A DNA stretch of 64,000 nucleotides from Prauserella marina (GTDB lineage: Bacteria > Actinomycetota > Actinomycetes > Mycobacteriales > Pseudonocardiaceae). The notes under the pieces were generated by a model. The model was not told where the DNA came from and ran no database searches. It was given only the letters and a program-made list of their open reading frames with translations. Where the stretch lies: positions 372,001-436,000 of the forward strand of contig NZ_CP016353.1 of the NCBI RefSeq assembly GCF_002240355.1, given 5' to 3'. Both the position numbers and the translations under genes were made by a program. This document shows positions 48,637 through 60,100 of this stretch, in pieces (the first letter of the stretch is position 1; each line of letters starts with the position of its first letter).

Positions 48637-48662
48637 ACCTAAGTTAGGTTAGGGTTGCCTCC
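48637..48662 (+). promoter_or_regulatory. IdeR/DmdR-type iron box, monooxygenase side
   Basis: TTAGGTTAGGGTTGCCTCC (48644-48662) matches the consensus at 14 of 19 positions. It overlaps a perfect small palindrome ACCTAA-G-TTAGGT (48637-48649), giving two overlapping candidate registers. It lies 30 bp upstream of the monooxygenase start. Confidence 0.75.
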
Positions 48663-48691
48663 GTCTGGCTGGAAGCGGCGATTGGACGGGT

Positions 48692-50029
48692 ATGGCAGAG
48701 GGATTGCTTGCGCAAGGAACGCCGGTATACGACCTGATCGGTGTTGGTTTCGGACCGGCCAACCTTGCGCTGGCGATCGCGGTGGCCGAGCACAACGCCA
48801 CCACGAACGATCCGGTGACAGCGCACTTCCTTGAACGGCAGGAACGTTTCGGCTGGCACAGAGGCATGCTCATCGACGACGCCACCATGCAGGTCTCCTT
48901 TCTCAAGGACCTGGTGACCCTGCGCAATCCGGCCAGCGACTTCAGCTTTCTCGCTTATCTCAAGGCCAAAGAGCGGCTTGTCGACTTCGTGAACCACAAG
49001 ACGCTGTTCCCGCTGCGGGTCGAGTTCCACGACTACTTCGAATGGGCCGCGGCAAAGGTCGACGACATGGTGACCTACGCGCACGAGGTCGAGCGAGTTC
49101 TACCGGTGCGTTCCGCCGAAGGTGAGGTGGTCTTCTTCGATGTCGTGACACCGAATGGCGAGACGTACCGGGCGCGCAACCTCGTGATGGCCACCGGTTT
49201 GTCGCCGTCGTTGCCCGATGGCATCGACCGGTCGGAGCGCATCTGGCACAACAGCGAACTGCTCCACCGGGTCGGCGATATCGGCTCCGCTGAACGATTT
49301 GTCGTTGTCGGCGCCGGGCAGAGCGCGGCCGAGGTCACCGCGTTCCTGCACGGAAGGTTCGCCGAAGCCGAGGTGTGCTCCGTGTTCTCGCGCTTCGGGT
49401 ACAGCCCCTCGGACGACAGTGCCTTCGCCAACCGGATCTTCGACCCCGCGGCCGTCGACGAGTTCTACGCCGCGCCCGACGAGGTCAAGCGCAGGCTCAT
49501 GGGCTACCACGCCAACACCAACTACTCGGTGGTCGACATCGAGTTGATCGACGATCTCTACCGTCGGCTGTACCGGGAAAAAGTCTTGGGGGACAACCGG
49601 TTGCGGATCTTCAACGCGGCGAGGCTGACCGAGGTGGTGGACACCGGCTCGGGTGTCAGGGCGACCGTCGAATCGCTCACCAGCGGCGAGAAGACCGTGC
49701 TCGACGCCGACATCGCGGTGTACGCGACGGGATACCGGCCGAGCGACTTCCTGTCGGCCTTCGGTGAACTCGCGCCGTGCTGCCGCAGGGACGATTCCGG
49801 AAGGCCCCGCGTCGAGCGTGACTATCAGGTGCGCACGAGCGACGACGTCGTCGGCGGGATCTATCTGCAAGGCGGCAACACCGAGCACACGCACGGCATC
49901 ACCTCGTCCCTACTGTCGAACAACGCCGTTCGTTCAGGGGAGATTCTTGCCTCGGTGCTCGATCTTCGATCGTCCAACAAGGACGCTCAGGCTGCCGCGC
50001 GGTACGCGGTCAGTGGCAGCGGTGCTTAA
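48692..50029 (+). CDS. L-ornithine N5-monooxygenase (siderophore, CchB-like)
   Basis: A 445-aa flavin-dependent N-hydroxylating monooxygenase. The FAD site is DLIGVGFGPANLALAIAV at the N-terminus; MQVSFLKDLVTLRNPASDFSFLAYL is the family hallmark. The NADPH site is FVVVGAGQSAAEVTAFL at about residue 205, and the C-terminal ATGY motif reads DIAVYATGYRPSDF. It makes N5-hydroxyornithine for the NRPS downstream. First gene of the monooxygenase-SBP-NRPS operon, behind an iron box. Confidence 0.93.
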   Translation: MAEGLLAQGTPVYDLIGVGFGPANLALAIAVAEHNATTNDPVTAHFLERQERFGWHRGMLIDDATMQVSFLKDLVTLRNPASDFSFLAYLKAKERLVDFVNHKTLFPLRVEFHDYFEWAAAKVDDMVTYAHEVERVLPVRSAEGEVVFFDVVTPNGETYRARNLVMATGLSPSLPDGIDRSERIWHNSELLHRVGDIGSAERFVVVGAGQSAAEVTAFLHGRFAEAEVCSVFSRFGYSPSDDSAFANRIFDPAAVDEFYAAPDEVKRRLMGYHANTNYSVVDIELIDDLYRRLYREKVLGDNRLRIFNAARLTEVVDTGSGVRATVESLTSGEKTVLDADIAVYATGYRPSDFLSAFGELAPCCRRDDSGRPRVERDYQVRTSDDVVGGIYLQGGNTEHTHGITSSLLSNNAVRSGEILASVLDLRSSNKDAQAAARYAVSGSGA

Positions 50030-50065
50030 CCGCTGACTCTCTTGGTGAGAAGGAAGGCAAACCCC

Positions 50066-51091
50066 ATGTCCCCCAACAATCGCAGATCCGCAATGGAGCG
50101 GCTGCGTCTTCCGGTGTTGCTCGCCGGTGTGATGGTTCTGCTCGCCGTACTCGCCGGGTGCGGTGGTTCTTCGGAACCTGCCGAGCGGGATTCCGCGAGC
50201 GGTGGCCCTTTCCCGGTGACCATCGAGCACAAGTACGGCAGCACGGTGATCGAGCACAAACCGGAGCGGGTGATCACGCTCGGCCTTTCCGACCAGGACG
50301 CCGTTCTGGCGCTCGGGGTCAAGCCGGTCGGCGTCGTCGACTGGTTCAAGGAGCGGCCATACGGAAAGTGGCCGTGGACAAAGGAAAAGTGGGGGAATAC
50401 CGAGCCTGCGATCGTCGGTGAACGCGACGACTACAACATGGAACGGATCGGCGAGCTGGGGCCTGATCTCATCATCGCGCAGTACTCGGGGATGACGAAG
50501 CAGCAATACGACACTCTTTCCGAACTGGCGCCCGTTGTCGCACAGCCGAAAGGGTACCCCGACTACGCGGCACCATGGCAGGACATGGCGAGGCCGATCG
50601 GCAAGGCGCTCGGCCAGGAGGCCGAGATGAACGAGCTGATCGACGAGATGGATCAGCGCTATGCCGAGGTACGTGAGCAGCATCCCCAATTCGCCGAGCA
50701 GACCTTGATCGTCGCCGACAGCTTCGAGCCGGGAGTCTTCTCCGCGTTCACCGCCGCCGACCCGAAGGCGATTTTCTTCAAGGAACTGGGTTTCCGGCTC
50801 GACGGAAAGATCGACGAACTCGCCGAGGAAGGCGCCAACACCGTCGAACTGAGCGCCGAACAACTCAGCACATTGGACACCGACCGGCTCGTGTGGGTCA
50901 CCTCCAGCAAGGAAGCCAACGACCGCATCAGGGCCGAATCGCTCTACCAGAAGCTCAAGGTTCACCAGGAAGGGCGCGATCTGTTCGTTCCGTACGAGAA
51001 CCCGGACATCGGTGCCGCCTTCTCGTTCAACACCGTGCTTTCGATCCCTTACGCCATTGACGAGATGGTTCCCCGCCTGACCGGCCAGTGA
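50066..51091 (+). CDS. siderophore-binding ABC transporter lipoprotein
   Basis: A 341-aa periplasmic-binding-type lipoprotein (FecB/TroA_f fold). The lipobox is LAVLAGCGG (Cys at about residue 32). Then PFPVTIEHKYGSTVIEHKPERVITLGLSDQDAVLALGVKPVGVVDW (start IEHKYGSTVIEHKPERV), PDLIIAQYSGMTKQQYDTLS and the C-terminal SIPYAIDEMVPRL. ATG 50066 follows AAGGAAGG; it probably captures the ferric siderophore made by the cluster. Permease and ATPase genes are not in the window and are expected downstream of the NRPS. The NRPS starts 18 nt after the stop. Confidence 0.92.
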   Translation: MSPNNRRSAMERLRLPVLLAGVMVLLAVLAGCGGSSEPAERDSASGGPFPVTIEHKYGSTVIEHKPERVITLGLSDQDAVLALGVKPVGVVDWFKERPYGKWPWTKEKWGNTEPAIVGERDDYNMERIGELGPDLIIAQYSGMTKQQYDTLSELAPVVAQPKGYPDYAAPWQDMARPIGKALGQEAEMNELIDEMDQRYAEVREQHPQFAEQTLIVADSFEPGVFSAFTAADPKAIFFKELGFRLDGKIDELAEEGANTVELSAEQLSTLDTDRLVWVTSSKEANDRIRAESLYQKLKVHQEGRDLFVPYENPDIGAAFSFNTVLSIPYAIDEMVPRLTGQ

Positions 51092-51109
51092 GGTTGAGAG
51101 GTGGCTGTT

Positions 51110-54100
51110 GTGCCCGTCACGGAAGCGAATCAGGACCCGAACGATCCCGGAAATCCGCTCACCGAGGCGCAAACCGGGATCTGGCGGGCACAGCAGCTGG
51201 CTCAGGGAGACCCTTCCTACGTCATCGCCTGGTGCGTCGAGCTGCGGGATCCCGCGCTCGCCTGCGAGGCGGGGTTCGGCAGGCTGACCGCCGCCGTGAG
51301 CAAGGCAATGGCGGAGGCCGAGAGCGTGCATGTGCGGTTCGTCGAGGTCGAAGGCGAACCACGACAGCGCAACGTTTCCAGCGATCCGGCTCCGCTCGTA
51401 CTGGATTTCGGTGGAGAGGCCGATCCGGCGGCCTCGGCGAGGGCGTGGATGCGAGCCGACCGGCTGCGCGGATTCGACCTCGCCGGAGAGCCGCCGTTCC
51501 GGCACGCGCTGCTGCGGGTCGGCGAGCAGTCATTCTGGTGGTACCAGCGCTACCACCACCTCGTCATGGACGGTTTCGGCAGTCAGCTCGTGATGGAGCG
51601 AGCGGCGGCGTTGTACTCGGCGGAAGGGCAGGCAGCACGGGTATTCGGCGGGCTTGCCGAGCTGACGGAGGCCGAGACCACCTACCGCTCTTCGAACCAG
51701 TACACCGACGATCGCGCGTATTGGCTCGATCTGCTCGGGGACCGCCCCGAACCGGCGCGGATCATCGCGGCGAATCCAAATAGTGCCGTCGCGACCAGCT
51801 CCTTCGAACTCGGCGAGCGGGAAAGCCGTGCGCTGGCGGAGTTCGCGGCGAGCCGAGGCCAGCGGTTGTCGAGGGTCGTGGTCGCCGCCGTCGCCGCGTA
51901 CACCCATCGCATGACCGGTGCCACCGATCTCGTGCTCGGACTTCCGGTGACGGCGAGGAGCGAACCGGCGACGCTGACCGTGCCTGGCATGGCATCCAAC
52001 GTGGTTCCGCTGCGGGTGAAGGCCGATCAGTGGACGACCCCGGCCGAACTCCTGACGCGGGTGGCCGACGCGCTCGCGGACCTCGCGGGGCACAGTAGGT
52101 TCAGGGGCGAGGAGATCGCTCGCGAGCTTGGTGTCCTGGGTGGACTGAGCAGGCTCATCGGTCCCACGGTGAATTATCTCGGCTTCGGCACGCATCCTCG
52201 ATTCGGCGAAGCGAACGTGAGAGTGCGCGATCTCGCGCTCGGCCCCGTCCCCGACCTTTCGATCGCCTGCCGGAGGGAGGCGGAGAGCGGCGAGTTGACC
52301 GTCGAGCTTGCCGCACCGGTGTCCGAAGCCGAGCTTGCGAGGCACGCGGCGGGGTTCGCCGCCGTGCTCTCGGCCATGACCAGGTCTCCGGAGGCGCCGC
52401 TCGGGCGCGTCGAGAGGGGAGCCGGCGAGCTTCCCCGCTTCGATGGAAGGCAGGTCGCCGAGCTGACCTGGCACGGCATGGTCGAACGGCAGGCGGAGCT
52501 GACGCCGGACGCGATCGCCGTCGTGTGCGAGGAAAGGCAGCTCGGCTACGCCGAACTGAATGCCGAGGCCAACCGGCTCGCCAGAATGCTCGTGGCCAAG
52601 GGAATCGGTACCGAGGACGTCGTCGCGCTCGCCGTACCGAGGTCGATCGAACTCGTGATCGCGATCCTCGGCGTCCTCAAGGCAGGCGCGGCCTACCTGC
52701 CACTCGATCCCGAGCACCCGGCTAGCAGGATCGACTTCATGGTCGCCGATTCCGGCGCGAAGCTCACTGTGTCCACAGTGGACCAAGGCGAGCTCGCGCA
52801 TTACTCCGGCACCAACCTCGACCGTGCCGTCGCGCTCGACAACGCCGCCTACGTCATCTACACCTCGGGCTCGACGGGGACGCCGAAGGGAGTCGTCGTC
52901 ACGCACGAGGGCATCGGCAGCCTCGTCGCCACCGCCGTCGACCGGCTCGGGGTCGACGAGCACAGCAGGGTCGCCCAGTTCGCTTCGTCCGGTTTCGACG
53001 TGGCCGTATGGGACCTGACGATGTCGCTCGGAACGGGAGCCCGCAGCGTGATCGTTCCCGCCGAACGCAGGGTCGCGGGAAGAGAACTGACCGACTACCT
53101 CACTCGGCACGGTGCGACACACTTCATTCTGCCGCCCTCGCTCGTGTCGGCGTTGCCTTCGGACTGCCTGCTGCCGGAGGGCGCGGTGCTGGTCGTGGGA
53201 ACGGAAACGGTGCCGCCGGAACTCGTCGCCCGCTGGGCAGGCAGGCTTCGAGTCGTCGCGGCGTACGGGCTCACCGAGGCGACCGTGAACTCCACCCTGT
53301 GGCTCGCGCGAGAAGGCGAGCACGACCGGGTGCCCATCGGCGAAGCTGATCCGAACACTCGCGCCTACGTGCTCGACTCCGCGCTGCGCCCGGTCCACAA
53401 GGGAGAGATCGGCGAGCTGTACATCGGCGGAAGCGGGCTTGCCCGTGGTTACCTCGGCAGGCACGGATTGACCGCGTCGCGCTTCGTCGCGGACCCGTTC
53501 ACGGGAGCCCGGATGTATCGCACCGGCGACAGGGTGCGGCTGCGGTGGGACGGTCTTCTCGACTTCGTCGGCAGGGTGGACAGTCAGTTCAAGATCCGCG
53601 GCCACCGGATCGAACCTGGCGAGGTCGAGGCGGCGTTGCTCGCTCACCCCGGAATAGCGCAAGCCGCCGTCGTCGGCAGAAGCGACCATCGCGGTGCGCC
53701 CAGGCTTGTCGGATACGTCGTCGGCGAACCAGCCCCGGCCGAGGTCAAAGAGTTCCTGGCGGCGAGATTGCCCGAGCACCTCGTTCCCGGCGTCGTCGTT
53801 GCGCTGGAGTCGTTGCCGCTGACCCCGAACGGCAAAGTGGACAGAGCGGCACTGCCGGATCCGGAGTGGACGGCGCTCGCGGGGCAAGCCGAACCTCGCA
53901 CCCCGCGAGAACACACACTGGCCGCGCTCTTCGCGGAAGTACTCGACCTCCCGGCCGTCGGCGTCGAGGACAGCTTCTTCGAACTCGGCGGTGACAGCAT
54001 CGTCGCGATCCGCCTGCTTGGCAGAGCGCGCGAGGCGGGTATCGCCTTGAGACAGCGGGACATCTTCCAGCAGCGCACCGTCGCTGGGCTCGCGCGGGTG

Positions 54101-57100
54101 GCGAGGACCGTCGAGCATTCGGACAGCGCCCATGTCGGTTCGTGGCCGACGTCGGCTCCGGTTTCCCCTTTGCAGCGTGGGTTCTACTTCCACGCGGCTG
54201 ACAGCGGGACGGCCGAAGACCCGTACGTCGTGCGGCTCGTGCTGGAACTCGCCGACGGGGTGCCGGTCGAGACCGCGCGAGCACGATTGCAGCGCATGCT
54301 CGACCGGCATCCCTTGCTACGCGCGCGCTTTACGACCCACGACGACGGCACCGTCGTGCAGTGGATAGACGAGAACGTCGTGTTGCCGTGGCGGGAGGCG
54401 ACCGATGTCGCCGAGGTACTTGCGGAGGAAAAGGCGGGATTCGATCTCGCCGTTGCCCCGGCGATGCGCGCCACCGCGGTAGGGACGAAGACGATCGTGC
54501 TCACCCTGCACCACATCGTCGCCGACGGCTGGTCGCTCGCGCGCCTGGTCGCGGAGTCGGAGGCCGACGATCCGGAACCGGCCACCGATCCCCGCCCGTA
54601 CCTGGACTGGCTCGGCTCCCGGAACGTCCATGCCGCGCTTGCCGCGTGGGAAACGGCGCTCGACGGTGCCGAACCCACGATCGCGGTCGGTGCTCAGTCC
54701 GAAGCGGACACCGTCGTTCTCGACGTACCCGCGCGCCTCGACGAGGCACTGACGTCGGCCGGAAGGGACGCGGGACTCACGAAGAGCACTCTGCTACACG
54801 GCGCGTGGGGATTGCTGCTGTGCGCGCTCACCGGTCGCACCGATGTCGTTTTCGGTACGACGGTGTCCGGTCGTACCGCTCCCGTCGATGGCATCGAGTC
54901 GATGGTCGGCCTGTTCAGCAACACGGTTCCCGCGAGATTCCGGTTGCATGGCAGGGACACGACGGCTTCCGCCCTCGCGCGCTGGCAAGCGGAACAGGCC
55001 GAGTTGCTTGATCATCAGCATCTCCCGCTCGGTGACATTCAGCGTGGTCATGGCGATCTGTTCGACACTCTCGTCGTGGTCGAGAACCAGCCGGACATCG
55101 CAGGGACGGCCGTGTTCGGCAGTCGTACCGTGCTCGACGAGGTGCACTACCCACTCGCGCTCATCGCCCGTCCGGCGAAGGCCGGTCTCCGGCTGGTGTT
55201 GAAACACCGGATCGACGGCGTACTCGCCGAACGGATCGGTGCGCGGTACCTTGATCTGCTCGCCACCGTCGCCGCGCGGCCACGACCCGTCACCGAACTC
55301 GCCACGCTGTCACCTGAGCAATGGCAACGCATCGCTGAACTGAATGACACGGCGCGGGCGGTCTCCTTGGCGTCTATCGTGGACCGCTTCGCCGCGAATG
55401 TCGCCCGCGATCCCGATGCCATCGCTGTCGTCGCCGACGATGCCGAGTTGAGCTACCGCGAGCTCGACGAGAGGTCGGATCGGCTCGCCGCGAGGTTGCG
55501 GGAACACGGTTCGGGGCCGGAACAATTCGTCGCCGTCGCGATTCCCCGTTCGGCCGAACTCGTGGTCGCATTGCTCGGAGTGCTCAAGAGCGGCGCGGCT
55601 TACCTGCCGCTCGACCTCGACTATCCCGCCGACCGCATCGCGTTCATGTTGGCCGATTCAGGGGCACGGATCGCCGTCGCGGCTCCCGACGTGATGTTGC
55701 CGCCAGAAGTACGGCGAGTCGAGGTCGACATGCCGGAGGAGGCTCCGCCGTACGACCGGCCGGAGTCCACACCGGACCAGCCCGCGTACCTGATCTACAC
55801 CTCGGGATCGACGGGAAGGCCGAAAGGTGTCGTGGTGTCGCACAGGGCGATCGGCAACCGGCTCGCCTGGATGCAAGGGGCGTTCGGGCTCGCGCCGGAC
55901 GACAGGGTGCTGCACAAGACGCCTTCCAGCTTCGACGTCTCGGTATGGGAGTTCTTCTGGCCACTACTCGAAGGCGCCGCCATCGTCGTCGCGGAACCCG
56001 GAGGGCACGCCGATCCGGCCTACCTCGCCGAGTTGATCGCCGCACGAGGCGTCACCACACTCCACTTCGTACCGTCGATGCTGACCGCGTTCCTCGGTGC
56101 CGTGCCTGCCGGGCCGTGGTCGGCGAGCCTGCGCAGGGTATTCGCCAGCGGTGAGGCGCTGCCTTCCGCGACGGCGGCCAACTGGCAAGCGGCGACCGGT
56201 GTGCCGCTGCACAACTTGTACGGGCCGACGGAAGCCGCCGTCGACGTCACGTGGTTCGCGCTGGAAGGCCCGCCACGGTCGAAAATTCCCATCGGCAAGC
56301 CGGTGTGGAACACGGCGACCTACGTGCTCGACCCGTTGCTGCGGCCCGTCGCCGACGGCGTCGCCGGTGAGTTGTACCTCGGCGGTGTTCAACTCGCGCG
56401 CGGTTACCACGGCCGTCCTTCGTTGACCGCGAGCCGGTTCGTCGCTAATCCGTTCGGGCGAGGGAGGCTCTACCGCACCGGCGACCTGGTGTGCCGCGAC
56501 ACGGAGGGCGAACTCGAATACCTCGGGCGCGCCGACAGGCAGGTCAAGGTGCGGGGTGTCCGGATCGAACTCGGCGAGATCGAGGCGGTGCTGGCCGAGT
56601 GGCGGGGCATCGCGGCCTCGGCTGTGGCGGTCAAGGACGATGCCCTTGTCGGCTACCTCGTTCCCGCAGGAGCCTGGGAAACAGTCGACACCGATGCACT
56701 GCGCGAGGCATTGGGAACCTGCCTTCCCACGAGCATGGTTCCCTCGGCATTCGTCGTACTGGACGCTCTTCCACTGACGCCGAGCGGCAAACTCGATCAT
56801 TCCGCTTTGCCCTCACCCGCGATGCGGACCGGCGAAGGAAGGGCACCAGAAAGCCGTGGGGAGCGCCTGTTCTGCGACATCGTCGCCGCCGTTCTCGGCC
56901 TGCCGGAGGTCGCGGCCGACGCCGACTTCTTCGTACTCGGTGGCGACAGCATCACCGCCATCGCCGTGTCCTCGGCCGCCCGTGAACACGGCATCGAATT
57001 GCGTCCCCACGAACTGTTCGAACTGCGTACTCCCCGCGCACTCGCCGCTGCGGGCCTGCGGGCCGCGACCGAACTGCGGCGGGAGGCGGGCGCCGTCCGA

Positions 57101-60100
57101 CTGACGCCACGGCAGTGGCAGCACGTGCGATCGCTGACCACACATCCCGTGTCGCACGTATGGCCGCTGTCGCCGTTGCAGGAGGGCCTCTACTTCCACG
57201 CGACCTACGATCCGGATGCCGTCGACGTCTACCTTTCCCAGGAGTCGCTTGATTTCGCCGACCGGGTCGATGCCGAGCGGCTACGGAAAGCGGCGAACAT
57301 CCTGCTTCGCAGGCACCCGAGCCTGAGGGCGGGATTCACGGCCGATGGAGTCGCGGAACCTGTTCAGTTCATTGTGGACGATGTAGAGATGCCCGTCGAG
57401 GTCGCCGATCTTTCCTCGGCGGCACCGGAGGACGTCGACGCGCTGCTCGCCGCCGACCGGAGGAAGCGGTTCGATCTGCTTGAACCTCCGCTGTGCCGGT
57501 TGCTGGTGATCCGGCTTCCCGATGGCCGCGACCGGCTCGTGATCACCCATCACCTCGTATTGTGGGACGGTTGGTCGGCATGGCTTTTCCTCGAACAGCT
57601 TCTGGCGCTGTACGCCTCGGATGGGAACGAAACCGAGCTGGCGGCCCCGGGGTCCTATCAGGACTATCTCGCTTGGCTGTGGCAACAGGACTCCACGGGT
57701 GCCGATGCCGCGTGGCGGAGCGCGCTGTCCGGAATCGAAGAGCCGACCCTGGTTTCGTCGGCTGACCGGGAACCCGCCATTCCCGCCGATCACGACATGG
57801 AACTGAGCGCCGAGGCGACGGCCGCATTGAGGGAAACGGCGCGGGTGCACGGCCTGACCCTCAACACCGTGCTGAGCACGACGTGGGGTCTTGTCTTGTC
57901 GAGCATGGTCGGCAGAACCGACGTCGTTTTCGGAACCGTCGTCGCAGGGCGGCCGGCCGACGTCCCCGGCGTGGCAGACGTGATCGGCATGTTCCTCAAC
58001 ACCGTGCCGACCAGGATCGTCCAATGTCCCGGCGAGACCGTGCTCGACCTGCTCCGCAGAGTGCAGGGCGAGAGGGTCGCGCTGATGCCCCACGAGTACG
58101 TGGGACTCGGCGAACTACAGCAAATCTCGGGGCACCGGAAGCTGTTCGACACCCTGTTCGTGCTCCGCACCGACGACGGCGAGCACCGAGTGGCAGAACT
58201 CAAGCGCGCACATGGGGTTCTTGAGTTATCCAATGTGGATGGAACGCACTTCCCGCTCGCGCTCATCGTGACTCCTGGAAATCGACTGCGCATTACTCTC
58301 GCCGCACGTGAGGAGGAGTTTCCCGCGGCGAAGGCGATCACGGTACTTGACCGGTTCGTCGCCGTTCTGGACCGTGTCACGTCGGGGATCGGGCAGCGCC
58401 TCGCCGCGCTCGACCTGCTCACCGGCGAGGAGCGGGCGTCGCTCGCCGAGGAGTGGTCGGCCGTCGAACAGCGGATCGGAACGGAGTCCGTCGCCGACGA
58501 GCTGGCCACCCGAGCCGCGCTCTCTCCCGATGCCACGGCGCTCGTGTTCGGACAGACCCGGTTGACTTTCGCCGAGTTGGATGCGCGAATCAACAGGCTT
58601 GCCAGATTCCTGCTCTCCCGTGGCGCGGAACCGGAAACGGTTGTCGCGCTTGAATTGCCGAGGTCCATCGACATGGTCGTCGCGCTGTTCGCGGTCTTGC
58701 GTACCGGTGCCGCGTACCTGCCGCTCGACCTCGATCATCCCGAACGACGCAGGCGAGCGATGGTCGAGGACGTCGCGCCGGTGTGCGTGCTCACCGCTGG
58801 GCTGTTGGCTGATCCCGCCGTCGAGGCCGAGCTGTCGGCGCTCAGCACGCTGCCCATCGCCGACGCGGAACGGCCCGCGTTCGCGAAAAGCGTCGATCAT
58901 CGGCTCGATCACCCCGCCTACGTGATCTTCACGTCGGGCTCGACCGGAACCCCGAAAGGGGTCGTGACCCCCTACCGCGGGTTGACGAACATGCTCGTCA
59001 ACCACAGGGAAACCATCTTCGCGCCTGCCATCGCCTCGGCTGGCGGACGTCGGCTGAGAATCGCCCACACCGTGTCGTTCGCCTTCGACATGTCGTGGGA
59101 GGAACTGCTGTGGCTCGTGGAAGGGCACGAGGTACACGTGTGCGACGAGGATCTTCGGCGCGACGCCGACGCGTTGGTGGCCTACTGCGAACAGCACCGT
59201 ATCGACGTGGTCAATGTGACGCCGACCTACGCCCAGTTGCTGGTCGAGCAAGGACTGCTCGAAGGCCACGTGCCGCCGCTCGTGCTGCTCGGAGGTGAAG
59301 CCGTCCCCGATTCACTGTGGCGGACGCTCGCGGACACCGACGGTACCTACGGCTACAACCTCTACGGACCCACCGAATACACGATCAACACGCTCGGCGC
59401 GTCTACAGCAGACAGTGCGACGGCGGCAGTAGGCCGGCCCATCAAGAACACCAAGGCCCACGTGCTCGATCCCTGTCTCCGCAGACTTCCGCCCGGCGCG
59501 GTAGGCGAGTTGTACATCGCGGGGATCGGCCTCGCGAGGGGGTATCACCGGAGGCCCGGGCTCACCGCCGAACGGTTTGTCGCCGACCCCTTCGGGGAAC
59601 CGGGTACGCTGATGTACCGCACCGGCGACCTCGTCCGCAGGCGCGAGGACGGGATCATCGACTTCCTCGGTCGCACCGACAACCAGTTCAAGATCCGTGG
59701 CTACCGGGTCGAGCTCGGCGAGATCGAAGCGGCGCTCACCGCTCATCCCTCGGTCAGCCAGGCTGCCGTCGTGCCTTCCGGTAGCCGGCTCGTCGGCTAC
59801 GTTGTCGCCACGGAACCGTTCCCATGGCGGGATTTCCTCGCCGACACGCTGCCGGACTACCTGATTCCCGCAACGGTCATCACCGTCGACCGGCTGCCGT
59901 TGACCGTCAACGGAAAGCTCGACGTCGCGGCGCTTCCGGCGCCGACGGTCGATTCGGCGGCGCACAGGACGCCGAGAACCGAGCGGGAACGCATCCTGTG
60001 TGGACTCTTCGCCGACGTGCTCGGCATTTCCGGGCACGACCGGATCGGTATCGATGACAACTTCTTCGAACTCGGAGGGCATTCACTGCTGGCGACCCGG

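Noticed and set aside
51530-54310. 926-codon open frame on the minus strand, antisense to the NRPS
   Set aside because: Its protein is Arg/Asp/Glu/His-rich without domains and it mirrors a high-GC coding frame; the plus strand has unbroken NRPS domains. The same holds for minus-strand frames at 58226-59269 and 61460-63178.
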